A DNA stretch of 64,000 nt from Chlorocebus sabaeus (lineage: Eukaryota > Chordata > Mammalia > Primates > Cercopithecidae), in NCBI RefSeq assembly GCF_047675955.1, contig NW_027327631.1, forward strand, positions 62,001 to 126,000, read 5' to 3'. Position 1 is the stretch's first letter, and the number at the start of each line of letters is the position of its first letter. Made by a program: the position numbers and the translations under genes. Below are positions 10,861-23,800 of the stretch, piece after piece. The notes under the pieces were generated by a model. It was given only the letters and a program-made list of their open reading frames with translations. It made no database searches and had not been told where the DNA came from.

Positions 10861-13800
10861 TGAATTAACAGAACACAGAGCAGTTTCTCAGAAAGCTTCT
10901 TTCCAGTTTTGAACGGAAGATATTTTCTTTTTCACCATAGCCCTCTATGGGCTTCCAAATATCCCTTTGCCAATTCCACAAGAACAGCCTTAGCGAAAGG
11001 CTTCTTGAAGAGAAAGATGTAACTCTGTGAGATGAATGAACAGAACACAGAGCAGTTTCTCAGAAAGCTTCTTTCCAGTTTTGAAGGGAAGATATTTCCT
11101 TTTTCACCATAGCCCTCTATGGGCTTCCAAATATCCCTTTGCCAATTCCACAAGAACAGCCTTAGCGAAAGGCTTCTTGAAGGGAAAGATGTAACTCTGT
11201 GAGATGAATTAACAGAACACAGAGCAGTTTCTCAGAAAGCTTCTTTCCAGTTTTGAACGGAAGATATTTCCTTTTTCACCATAGCCCTCTATGGGCTTCC
11301 AAATATCCCTTTGCCAATTCCACAAGAACAGCCTTAGCGAAAGGCTTCTTGAAGGGAAAGATGTAACTCTGTGAGATGAATTAACAGAACACAGAGCAGT
11401 TTCTCAGAAAGCTTCTTTCCAGTTTTGAACGGAAGATATTTCCTTTTTCACCATAGCCCTCTATGGGCTTCCAAATATCCCTTTGCCAATTCCACAAGAA
11501 CAGCCTTCGCGAAAGGCTTCTTGAAGGGAAAGATGTAACTCTGTGAGATGAATTAACAGAACACAGAGCAGTTTCTCAGAAAGCATCTTTCCAGTTTTGA
11601 ACGGAAGATATTTTCTCTTTCACCATAGCCCTCTATGGGCTTCCAAATATCCCTTTGCCAATTCCACAAGAACAGCCTTAGCGAAAGGCTTCTTGAAGGG
11701 AAAGATGTAGCTCTGTGAGATGAATTAACAGCACACAGAGCAGTTTCTCAGAAAGCTTCTTTAAAGTTTTGAACGGAAGATATTTCCTTTTTCACCATAG
11801 CCCTCTATGGGCTTCCAAATATCCCTTTGCCAATTCCACAAGAACAGCCTTAGCGAAAGGCTTCTTGAAGGGAAAGATGTAACTCTGTGAGATGAATTAA
11901 CAGAACACCGAGCAGTTTCTCAGAAAGCTTCTTTCCAGTTTTGAACGGAAGATATTTCCTTTTTCACCATAGCCCTCTATGGGCTTCCAAATATCCCTTT
12001 GCCAATTCCACAAGAACAGCCTTAGCGAAAGGCTTCTTGAAGGGAAAGATGTAACTCTGTGAGATGAATGAACAGAACACAGAGCAGTTTCTCAGAAAGC
12101 TTCTTTCCAGTTTTGAAGGGAAGATATTTCCTTTTTCACCATAGCCCTCTATGGGCTTCCAAATATCCCTTTGCCAATTCCACAAGAACAGCCTTCGCGA
12201 AAGGCTTCTTGAAGGGAAAGATGTAACTCTGTGAGATGAATTAACAGAACACAGAGCAGTTTCTCAGAAAGCTTCTTTCCAGTTTTGAACGGAAGATATT
12301 TCCTTTTTCACCATAGCCCTCTATGGGCTTCCAAATATCCCTTTGCCAATTCCACAAGAACAGCCTTAGCGAAAGGCTTCTTGAAGGGAAAGATGTAACT
12401 CTGTGAGATGAATGAACAGAACACAGAGCAGTTTCTCAGAAAGCTTCTTTCCAGTTTTGAACGGAAGATATTTCCTTTTTCACCATAGCCCTCTATGGGC
12501 TTCCAAATATCCCTTTGCCAATTCCACAAGAACAGCCTTAGCGAAAGGCTTCTTGAAGGGAAAGATGTAACTCTGTGAGATGAATTAACAGAACACAGAG
12601 CAGTTTCTCAGAAAGCTTCTTTCCAGTTTTGAACGGAAGATATTTTCTCTTTCACCATAGCCCTCCATGGGCTTCCAAATATCCCTTTGCCAATTCCACA
12701 AGAACAGCCTTAGCGAAAGGCTTCTTGAACGGAAAGATGTAGCTCTGTGAGATGAATTAACAGCACACAGAGCAGTTTCTCAGGAAGCTTCTTTAAAGTT
12801 TTGAACGGAAGATATTTCCTTTTTCACCATAGCCCTCTATGGGCTTCCAAATATCCCTTTGCCAATTCCACAAGAACAGCCTTAGCGAAAGGCTTCTTGA
12901 AGGGAAAGATGTAACTCTGTGAGATGAATGAACAGAACACAGAGCAGTTTCTCAGAAAGCTTCTTTCCAGTTTTGAACGGAAGATATTTCCTTTTTCACC
13001 ATAGCCCTCTATGGGCTTCCAAATATCCCTTTGCCAATTCCACAAGAACAGCCTTAGCGAAAGGCTTCTTGAAGGGAAAGATGTAACTCTGTGAGATGAA
13101 TTAACAGAACACAGAGCAGTTTCTCAGAAAGCTTCTTTCCAGTTTTGAACGGAAGATATTTCCTTTTTCACCATAGCCCTCTATGGGCTTCCAAATATCC
13201 CTTTGCCAATTCCACAAGAACAGCCTTAGCGAAAGGCTTCTTGAAGGGAAAGATGTAACTCTGTGAGATGAATTAACAGAACACAGAGCAGTTTCTCAGA
13301 AAGCTTCTTTCCAGTTTTGAACGGAAGATATTTCCTTTTTCACCATAGCCCTCTATGGGCTTCCAAATATCCCTTTGCCAATTCCACAAGAACAGCCTTA
13401 GCGAAAGGATTCTTGAAGGGAAAGATGTAACTCTGTGAGATGAATGAACAGAACACAGAGCAGTTTCTCAGAAAGCTTCTTTCCAGTTTTGAACGGAAGA
13501 TATTTCCTTTTTCACCATAGCCCTCTATGGGCTTCCAAATATCCCTTTGCCAATTCCACAAGAACAGCCTTAGCGAAAGGCTTCTTGAAGGGAAAGATGT
13601 AACTCTGTGAGATGAATTAACAGAACACAGAGCAGTTTCTCAGAAAGCTTCTTTCCAGTTTTGAACGGAAGATATTTCCTTTTTCACCATAGCCCTCTAT
13701 GGGCTTCCAAATATCCCTTTGCCAATTCCACAAGAACAGCCTTAGCGAAAGGCTTCTTGAAGGGAAAGATGTAACTCTGTGAGATGAATTAACAGAACAC

Positions 13801-15307
13801 AGAGCAGTTTCTCAGAAAGCTTCTTTCCAGTTTTGAACGGAAGATATTTCCTTTTTCACCATAGCCCTCTATGGGATTCCAAATATCCCTTTGCCAATTC
13901 CACAAGAACAGCCTTAGCGAAAGGTTTCTTGAAGGGAAAGATGTAACTCTGTGAGATGAATTAACAGAACACAGAGCAGTTTCTCAGAAAGCTTCTTTCC
14001 AGTTTTGAACGGAAGATATTTCCTTTTCCACCATAGCCCTCTATGGGCTTCCAAATATCCCTTTGCCAATTCCACAAGAACAGCCTTAGCGAAAGGATTC
14101 TTGAAGGGAAAGATGTAACTCTGTGAGATGAATGAACAGAACACAGAGCAGTTTCTCAGAAAGCTTCTTTCCAGTTTTGAACGGAAGATATTTCCTTTTT
14201 CACCGTAGCCCTCTATGGGCTTCCAAATATCCCTTTGCCAATTCCACAAGAACAGCCTTAGCGAAAGGCTTCTTGAAGGGAAAGATGTAACTCTGTGAGA
14301 TGAATTAACAGAACACAGAGCAGTTTCTCAGAAAGCTTCTTTCCAGTTTTGAACGGAAGATATTTCCTTTTTCACCATAGCCCTCTATGGGCTTCCAAAT
14401 ATCCCTTTGCCAATTCCACAAGAACAGCCTTAGCGAAAGGCTTCTTGAAGGGAAAGATGTAACTCTGTGAGATGAATTAACAGAACACAGAGCAGTTTCT
14501 CAGAAAGCTTCTTTCCAGTTTTGAACGGAAGATATTTTCTCTTTCACCATAGCCCTCTATGGGCTTCCAAATATCCCTTTGCCAATACCACAAGAACAGC
14601 CTTAGCGAAAGGCTTCTTGAAGGGAAAGATGTAGCTCTGTGAGATGAATTAACAGCATACAGAGCAGTTTCTCAGAAAGCTTCTTTAAAGTTTTGAACGG
14701 AAGATATTTCCTTTTTCACCATAGCCCTCTATGGGCTTCCAAATATCCCTTTGCCAATTCCACAAGAACAGCCTTAGCGAAAGGCTTCTTGAAGGGAAAG
14801 ATGTAACTCTGTGAGATGAATTAACAGAACACAGAGCAGTTTCACAGAAAGCTTCTTTCCAGTTTTGAACGGAAGATATTTCCTTTTTCACCATAGCCCT
14901 CTATGGGCTTCCAAATATCCCTTTGCCAATTCCACAAGAACAGCCTTAGCGAAAGGCTTCTTGAAGGGAAAGATGTAACTCTGTGAGATGAATTAACAGA
15001 ACACAGAGCAGTTTCTCAGAAAGCTTCTTTCCAGTTTTGAACGGAAGATATTTCCTTTTTCACCATAGCCCTCTATGGGCTTCCAAATATCCCTTTGCCA
15101 ATTCCACAAGAACAGCCTTCGCGAAAGGCTTCTTGAAGGGAAAGATGTAACTCTGTGAGATGAATGAACAGAACACAGAGCAGTTTCTCAGAAAGCTTCT
15201 TTCCAGTTTTGAACGGAAGATATTTCCTTTTTCACCATAGCCCTCTATGGGCTTCCAAATATCCCTTTGCCAATTCCACAAGAACAGCCTTAGCGAAAGG
15301 CTTCTTG

Positions 15308-15479
15308 AAGGGAAAGATGTAGCTCTGTGAGATGAATTAACAGCACACAGAGCAGTTTCTCAGAAAGCTTCTTTAAAGATTTGAACGGAAGATATTTCCT
15401 TTTTCACCATAGCCCTCTATGGGCTTCCAAATATCCCTTTGCCAATTCCACAAGAACAGCCTTAGCGAAAGGATTCTTG
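15308..15479 (-). repeat. Orphan Y monomer
   Basis: It carries A15G, A37C and CC68-69AA but is preceded by a normal monomer, not an X. A private T-to-A follows ('aaagattt'). It stands at the head of the four-monomer block that distinguishes A1 from A2, so it probably marks the recombination junction. Confidence 0.75.
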
Positions 15480-16167
15480 AAGGGAAAGATGTAACTCTGT
15501 GAGATGAATTAACAGAACACAGAGCAGTTTCTCAGAAAGCTTCTTTCCAGTTTTGAACGGAAGATATTTTCTCTTTCACCATAGCCCTCTATGGGCTTCC
15601 AAATATCCCTTTGCCAATTCCACAAGAACAGCCTTAGCGAAAGGCTTCTTGAAGAGAAAGATGTAGCTCTGTGAGATGAATTAACAGCACACAGAGCAGT
15701 TTCTCAGAAAGCTTCTTTAAAATTTTGAACGGAAGATATTTCCTTTTTCACCATAGCCCTCTATGGGCTTCCAAATATCCCTTTGCCAATTCCACAAGAA
15801 CAGCCTTAGCGAAAGGCTTCTTGAAGTGAAAGATGTAACTCTGTGAGATGAATTAACAGAACACCGAGCAGTTTCTCAGAAAGCTTCTTTCCAGTTTTGA
15901 ACGGAAGATATTTCCTTTTTCACCATAGCCCTCTATGGGCTTCCAAATATCCCTTTGCCAATTCCACAAGAACAGCCTTAGCGAAAGGATTCTTGAAGGG
16001 AAAGATGTAACTCTGTGAGATGAATTAACAGAACACAGAGCAGTTTCTCAGAAAGCTTCTTTCCAGTTTTGAACGGAAGATATTTCCTTTTTCACCATAG
16101 TCCTCTATGGGCTTCCAAATATCACTTTGCCAATTCCACAAGAACAGCCTTAGCGAAAGGATTCTTG

Positions 16168-19100
16168 AAGGGAAAGATGTAACTCTGTGAGATGAATTAA
16201 CAGAACACAGAGCAGTTTCTCAGAAAGCTTCTTTCCAGTTTTGAACGGAAGATATTTTCTTTTTCACCATAGCCCTCTATGGGCTTCCAAATGTCCCTTT
16301 GCCAATTCCACAAGAACAGCCTTAGCGAAAGGCTTCTTGAAGAGAAAGATGTAACTCTGTGAGATGAATGAACAGAACACAGAGCAGTTTCTCAGAAAGC
16401 TTCTTTCCAGTTTTGAAGGGAAGATATTTCCTTTTTCACCATAGCCCTCTATGGGCTTCCAAATATCCCTTTGCCAATTCCACAAGAACAGCCTTAGCGA
16501 AAGGCTTCTTGAAGGGAAAGATGTAACTCTGTGAGATGAATTAACAGAACACAGAGCAGTTTCTCAGAAAGCTTCTTTCCAGTTTTGAACGGAAGATATT
16601 TCCTTTTTCACCATAGCCCTCTATGGGCTTCCAAATATCCCTATGCCAATTCCACAAGAACAGCCTTAGCGAAAGGCTTCTTGAAGGGAAAGATGTAACT
16701 CTGTGAGATGAATTAACAGAACACAGAGCAGTTTCTCAGAAAGCTTCTTTCCAGTTTTGAACGGAAGATATTTCCTTTTTCACCATAGCCCTCTATGGGC
16801 TTCCAAATATCCCTTTGCCAATTCCACAAGAACAGCCTTCGCGAAAGGCTTCTTGAAGGGAAAGATGTAACTCTGTGAGATGAATTAACAGAACACAGAG
16901 CAGTTTCTCAGAAAGCATCTTTCCAGTTTTGAACGGAAGATATTTTCTCTTTCACCATAGCCCTCTATGGGCTTCCAAATATCCCTTTGCCAATTCCACA
17001 AGAACAGCCTTAGCGAAAGGCTTCTTGAAGGGAAAGATGTAGCTCTGTGAGATGAATTAACAGCACACAGAGCAGTTTCTCAGAAAGCTTCTTTAAAGTT
17101 TTGAACGGAAGATATTTCCTTTTTCACCATAGCCCTCTATGGGCTTCCAAATATCCCTTTGCCAATTCCACAAGAACAGCCTTAGCGAAAGGCTTCTTGA
17201 AGGGAAAGATGTAACTCTGTGAGATGAATTAACAGAACACCGAGCAGTTTCTCAGAAAGCTTCTTTCCAGTTTTGAACGGAAGATATTTCCTTTTTCACC
17301 ATAGCCCTCTATGGGCTTCCAAATATCCCTTTGCCAATTCCACAAGAACAGCCTTAGCGAAAGGCTTCTTGAAGGGAAAGATGTAACTCTGTGAGATGAA
17401 TGAACAGAACACAGAGCAGTTTCTCAGAAAGCTTCTTTCCAGTTTTGAAGGGAAGATATTTCCTTTTTCACCATAGCCCTCTATGGGCTTCCAAATATCC
17501 CTTTGCCAATTCCACAAGAACAGCCTTCGCGAAAGGCTTCTTGAAGGGAAAGATGTAACTCTGTGAGATGAATTAACAGAACACAGAGCAGTTTCTCAGA
17601 AAGCTTCTTTCCAGTTTTGAACGGAAGATATTTCCTTTTTCACCATAGCCCTCTATGGGCTTCCAAATATCCCTTTGCCAATTCCACAAGAACAGCCTTA
17701 GCGAAAGGCTTCTTGAAGGGAAAGATGTAACTCTGTGAGATGAATGAACAGAACACAGAGCAGTTTCTCAGAAAGCTTCTTTCCAGTTTTGAACGGAAGA
17801 TATTTCCTTTTTCACCATAGCCCTCTATGGGCTTCCAAATATCCCTTTGCCAATTCCACAAGAACAGCCTTAGCGAAAGGCTTCTTGAAGGGAAAGATGT
17901 AACTCTGTGAGATGAATTAACAGAACACAGAGCAGTTTCTCAGAAAGCTTCTTTCCAGTTTTGAACGGAAGATATTTTCTCTTTCACCATAGCCCTCCAT
18001 GGGCTTCCAAATATCCCTTTGCCAATTCCACAAGAACAGCCTTAGCGAAAGGCTTCTTGAACGGAAAGATGTAGCTCTGTGAGATGAATTAACAGCACAC
18101 AGAGCAGTTTCTCAGGAAGCTTCTTTAAAGTTTTGAACGGAAGATATTTCCTTTTTCACCATAGCCCTCTATGGGCTTCCAAATATCCCTTTGCCAATTC
18201 CACAAGAACAGCCTTAGCGAAAGGCTTCTTGAAGGGAAAGATGTAACTCTGTGAGATGAATGAACAGAACACAGAGCAGTTTCTCAGAAAGCTTCTTTCC
18301 AGTTTTGAACGGAAGATATTTCCTTTTTCACCATAGCCCTCTATGGGCTTCCAAATATCCCTTTGCCAATTCCACAAGAACAGCCTTAGCGAAAGGCTTC
18401 TTGAAGGGAAAGATGTAACTCTGTGAGATGAATTAACAGAACACAGAGCAGTTTCTCAGAAAGCTTCTTTCCAGTTTTGAACGGAAGATATTTCCTTTTT
18501 CACCATAGCCCTCTATGGGCTTCCAAATATCCCTTTGCCAATTCCACAAGAACAGCCTTAGCGAAAGGCTTCTTGAAGGGAAAGATGTAACTCTGTGAGA
18601 TGAATTAACAGAACACAGAGCAGTTTCTCAGAAAGCTTCTTTCCAGTTTTGAACGGAAGATATTTCCTTTTTCACCATAGCCCTCTATGGGCTTCCAAAT
18701 ATCCCTTTGCGAATTCCACAAGAACAGCCTTAGCGAAAGGATTCTTGAAGGGAAAGATGTAACTCTGTGAGATGAATGAACAGAACACAGAGCAGTTTCT
18801 CAGAAAGCTTCTTTCCAGTTTTGAACGGAAGATATTTCCTTTTTCACCATAGCCCTCTATGGGCTTCCAAATATCCCTTTGCCAATTCCACAAGAACAGC
18901 CTTAGCGAAAGGCTTCTTGAAGGGAAAGATGTAACTCTGTGAGATGAATTAACAGAACACAGAGCAGTTTCTCAGAAAGCTTCTTTCCAGTTTTGAACGG
19001 AAGATATTTCCTTTTTCACCATAGCCCTCTATGGGCTTCCAAATATCCCTTTGCCAATTCCACAAGAACAGCCTTAGCGAAAGGCTTCTTGAAGGGAAAG

Positions 19101-20811
19101 ATGTAACTCTGTGAGATGAATTAACAGAACACAGAGCAGTTTCTCAGAAAGCTTCTTTCCAGTTTTGAACGGAAGATATTTCCTTTTTCACCATAGCCCT
19201 CTATGGGATTCCAAATATCCCTTTGCCAATTCCACAAGAACAGCCTTAGCGAAAGGTTTCTTGAAGGGAAAGATGTAACTCTGTGAGATGAATTAACAGA
19301 ACACAGAGCAGTTTCTCAGAAAGCTTCTTTCCAGTTTTGAACGGAAGATATTTCCTTTTCCACCATAGCCCTCTATGGGCTTCCAAATATCCCTTTGCCA
19401 ATTCCACAAGAACAGCCTTAGCGAAAGGATTCTTGAAGGGAAAGATGTAACTCTGTGAGATGAATGAACAGAACACAGAGCAGTTTCTCAGAAAGCTTCT
19501 TTCCAGTTTTGAACGGAAGATATTTCCTTTTTCACCGTAGCCCTCTATGGGCTTCCAAATATCCCTTTGCCAATTCCACAAGAACAGCCTTAGCGAAAGG
19601 CTTCTTGAAGGGAAAGATGTAACTCTGTGAGATGAATTAACAGAACACAGAGCAGTTTCTCAGAAAGCTTCTTTCCAGTTTTGAACGGAAGATATTTCCT
19701 TTTTCACCATAGCCCTCTATGGGCTTCCAAATATCCCTTTGCCAATTCCACAAGAACAGCCTTAGCGAAAGGCTTCTTGAAGGGAAAGATGTAACTCTGT
19801 GAGATGAATTAACAGAACACAGAGCAGTTTCTCAGAAAGCTTCTTTCCAGTTTTGAACGGAAGATATTTTCTCTTTCACCATAGCCCTCTATGGGCTTCC
19901 AAATATCCCTTTGCCAATACCACAAGAACAGCCTTAGCGAAAGGCTTCTTGAAGGGAAAGATGTAGCTCTGTGAGATGAATTAACAGCATACAGAGCAGT
20001 TTCTCAGAAAGCTTCTTTAAAGTTTTGAACGGAAGATATTTCCTTTTTCACCATAGCCCTCTATGGGCTTCCAAATATCCCTTTGCCAATTCCACAAGAA
20101 CAGCCTTAGCGAAAGGCTTCTTGAAGGGAAAGATGTAACTCTGTGAGATGAATTAACAGAACACAGAGCAGTTTCACAGAAAGCTTCTTTCCAGTTTTGA
20201 ACGGAAGATATTTCCTTTTTCACCATAGCCCTCTATGGGCTTCCAAATATCCCTTTGCCAATTCCACAAGAACAGCCTTAGCGAAAGGCTTCTTGAAGGG
20301 AAAGATGTAACTCTGTGAGATGAATTAACAGAACACAGAGCAGTTTCTCAGAAAGCTTCTTTCCAGTTTTGAACGGAAGATATTTCCTTTTTCACCATAG
20401 CCCTCTATGGGCTTCCAAATATCCCTTTGCCAATTCCACAAGAACAGCCTTAGCGAAAGGCTTCTTGAAGGGAAAGATGTAACTCTGTGAGATGAATGAA
20501 CAGAACACAGAGCAGTTTCTCAGAAAGCTTCTTTCCAGTTTTGAACGGAAGATATTTCCTTTTTCACCATAGCCCTCTATGGGCTTCCAAATATCCCTTT
20601 GCCAATTCCACAAGAACAGCCTTAGCGAAAGGCTTCTTGAAGGGAAAGATGTAACTCTGTGAGATGAATTAACAGAACACAGAGCAGTTTCTCAGAAAGC
20701 TTCTTTCCAGTTTTGAACGGAAGATATTTCCTTTTTCACCATAGTCCTCTATGGGCTTCCAAATATCCCTTTGCCAATTCCACAAGAACAGCCTTAGCGA
20801 AAGGATTCTTG
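16168..20811 (-). repeat. 27-mer HOR unit A2 (4644 bp)
   Basis: Its markers follow A1 in order and spacing through 'ttcacag' near 20176. It then lacks the four-monomer block that A1 carries before its final 'catagtcc' monomer. Differences from A1 include T132A near 16643, a private A-to-G near 16293 and a C-to-G near 18711 that creates GAATTC. XY pairs lie at 16856, 17888 and 19780. Confidence 0.85.
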
Positions 20812-23800
20812 AAGGGAAAGATGTAACTCTGTGAGATGAATTAACAGAACACAGAGCAGTTTCTCAGAAAGCTTCTTTCCAGTTTTGAACGGAAGATATT
20901 TTCTTTTTCACCATAGCCCTCTATGGGCTTCCAAATATCCCTTTGCCAATTCCACAAGAACAGCCTTAGCGAAAGGCTTCTTGAAGAGAAAGATGTAACT
21001 CTGTGAGATGAATGAACAGAACACAGAGCAGTTTCTCAGAAAGCTTCTTTCCAGTTTTGAAGGGAAGATATTTCCTTTTTCACCATAGCCCTCTATGGGC
21101 TTCCAAATATCCCTTTGCCAATTCCACAAGAACAGCCTTAGCGAAAGGCTTCTTGAAGGGAAAGATGTAACTCTGTGAGATGAATTAACAGAACACAGAG
21201 CAGTTTCTCAGAAAGCTTCTTTCCAGTTTTGAACGGAAGATATTTCCTTTTTCACCATAGCCCTCTATGGGCTTCCAAATATCCCTATGCCAATTCCACA
21301 AGAACAGCCTTAGCGAAAGGCTTCTTGAAGGGAAAGATGTAACTCTGTGAGATGAATTAACAGAACACAGAGCAGTTTCTCAGAAAGCTTCTTTCCAGTT
21401 TTGAACGGAAGATATTTCCTTTTTCACCATAGCCCTCTATGGGCTTCCAAATATCCCTTTGCCAATTCCACAAGAACAGCCTTCGCGAAAGGCTTCTTGA
21501 AGGGAAAGATGTAACTCTGTGAGATGAATTAACAGAACACAGAGCAGTTTCTCAGAAAGCATCTTTCCAGTTTTGAACGGAAGATATTTTCTCTTTCACC
21601 ATAGCCCTCTATGGGCTTCCAAATATCCCTTTGCCAATTCCACAAGAACAGCCTTAGCGAAAGGCTTCTTGAAGGGAAAGATGTAGCTCTGTGAGATGAA
21701 TTAACAGCACACAGAGCAGTTTCTCAGAAAGCTTCTTTAAAGTTTTGAACGGAAGATATTTCCTTTTTCACCATAGCCCTCTATGGGCTTCCAAATATCC
21801 CTTTGCCAATTCCACAAGAACAGCCTTAGCGAAAGGCTTCTTGAAGGGAAAGATGTAACTCTGTGAGATGAATTAACAGAACACCGAGCAGTTTCTCAGA
21901 AAGCTTCTTTCCAGTTTTGAACGGAAGATATTTCCTTTTTCACCATAGCCCTCTAAGGGCTTCCAAATATCCCTTTGCCAATTCCACAAGAACAGCCTTA
22001 GCGAAAGGCTTCTTGAAGGGAAAGATGTAACTCTGTGAGATGAATGAACAGAACACAGAGCAGTTTCTCAGAAAGCTTCTTTCCAGTTTTGAAGGGAAGA
22101 TATTTCCTTTTTCACCATAGCCCTCTATGGGCTTCCAAATATCCCTTTGCCAATTCCACAAGAACAGCCTTCGCGAAAGGCTTCTTGAAGGGAAAGATGT
22201 AACTCTGTGAGATGAATTAACAGAACACAGAGCAGTTTCTCAGAAAGCTTCTTTCCAGTTTTGAACGGAAGATATTTCCTTTTTCACCATAGCCCTCTAT
22301 GGGTTTCCAAATATCCCTTTGCCAATTCCACAAGAACAGCCTTAGCGAAAGGCTTCTTGAAGGGAAAGATGTAACTCTGTGAGATGAATGAACAGAACAC
22401 AGAGCAGTTTCTCAGAAAGCTTCTTTCCAGTTTTGAACGGAAGATATTTCCTTTTTCACCATAGCCCTCTATGGGCTTCCAAATATCCCTTTGCCAATTC
22501 CACAAGAACAGCCTTAGCGAAAGGCTTCTTGAAGGGAAAGATGTAACTCTGTGAGATGAATGAACAGAACACAGAGCAGTTTCTCAGAAAGCTTCTTTCC
22601 AGTTTTGAACGGAAGATATTTTCTCTTTCACCATAGCCCTCCATGGGCTTCCAAATATCCCTTTGCCAATTCCACAAGAACAGCCTTAGCGAAAGGCTTC
22701 TTGAACGGAAAGATGTAGCTCTGTGAGATGAATTAACAGCACACAGAGCAGTTTCTCAGGAAGCTTCTTTAAAGTTTTGAACGGAAGATATTTCCTTTTT
22801 CACCATAGCCCTCTATGGGCTTCCAAATATCCCTTTGCCAATTCCACAAGAACAGCCTTAGCGAAAGGCTTCTTGAAGGGAAAGATGTAACTCTGTGAGA
22901 TGAATGAACAGAACACAGAGCAGTTTCTCAGAAAGCTTCTTTCCAGTTTTGAACGGAAGATATTTCCTTTTTCACCATAGCCCTCTATGGGCTTCCAAAT
23001 ATCCCTTTGCCAATTCCACAAGAACAGCCTTAGCGAAAGGCTTCTTGAAGGGAAAGATGTAACTCTGTGAGATGAATTAACAGAACACAGAGCAGTTTCT
23101 CAGAAAGCTTCTTTCCAGTTTTGAACGGAAGATATTTCCTTTTTCACCATAGCCCTCTATGGGCTTCCAAATATCCCTTTGCCAATTCCACAAGAACAGC
23201 CTTAGCGAAAGGCTTCTTGAAGGGAAAGATGTAACTCTGTGAGATGAATTAACAGAACACAGAGCAGTTTCTCAGAAAGCTTCTTTCCAGTTTTGAACGG
23301 AAGATATTTCCTTTTTCACCATAGCCCTCTATGGGCTTCCAAATATCCCTTTGCCAATTCCACAAGAACAGCCTTAGCGAAAGGATTCTTGAAGGGAAAG
23401 ATGTAACTCTGTGAGATGAATTAACAGAACACAGAGCAGTTTCTCAGAAAGCTTCTTTCCAGTTTTGAACGGAAGATATTTCCTTTTTCACCATAGCCCT
23501 CTATGGGCTTCCAAATATCCCTTTGCCAATTCCACAAGAACAGCCTTAGCGAAAGGCTTCTTGAAGGGAAAGATGTAACTCTGTGAGATGAATTAACAGA
23601 ACACAGAGCAGTTTCTCAGAAAGCTTCTTTCCAGTTTTGAACGGAAGATATTTCCTTTTTCACCATAGCCCTCTATGGGCTTCCAAATATCCCTTTGCCA
23701 ATTCCACAAGAACAGCCTTAGCGAAAGGCTTCTTGAAGGGAAAGATGTAACTCTGTGAGATGAATTAACAGAACACAGAGCAGTTTCTCAGAAAGCTTCT

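Larger units (their letters stand above)
10837..16167 (-). repeat. 31-mer HOR unit A1 (5331 bp)
   Basis: The first seven monomers (10837-12039) repeat the 8-mer of domain 2, including the AAGCAT X monomer. A distinctive series then follows: G31/C79G/C157; an XY pair with 'ccctccatgg' and 'tcaggaag' at 12556-12899; 'gggattcc' with C166T; 'ttttccacc'; 'caccgtag'; and an XY pair with 'caatacc' and 'agcatac' at 14448-14791. 'ttcacag' comes next. It ends with four monomers missing from A2: an orphan Y, X, a Y variant and a 'caccgag' monomer (15308-15995). The next unit starts exactly 31 monomers on, ignoring the 1-bp deletion. Confidence 0.85.

Noticed and set aside
18710..18715. EcoRI site GAATTC inside unit A2
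   Set aside because: A single private C-to-G change; it is not shared with A1 or A3 and has no evident structural meaning.
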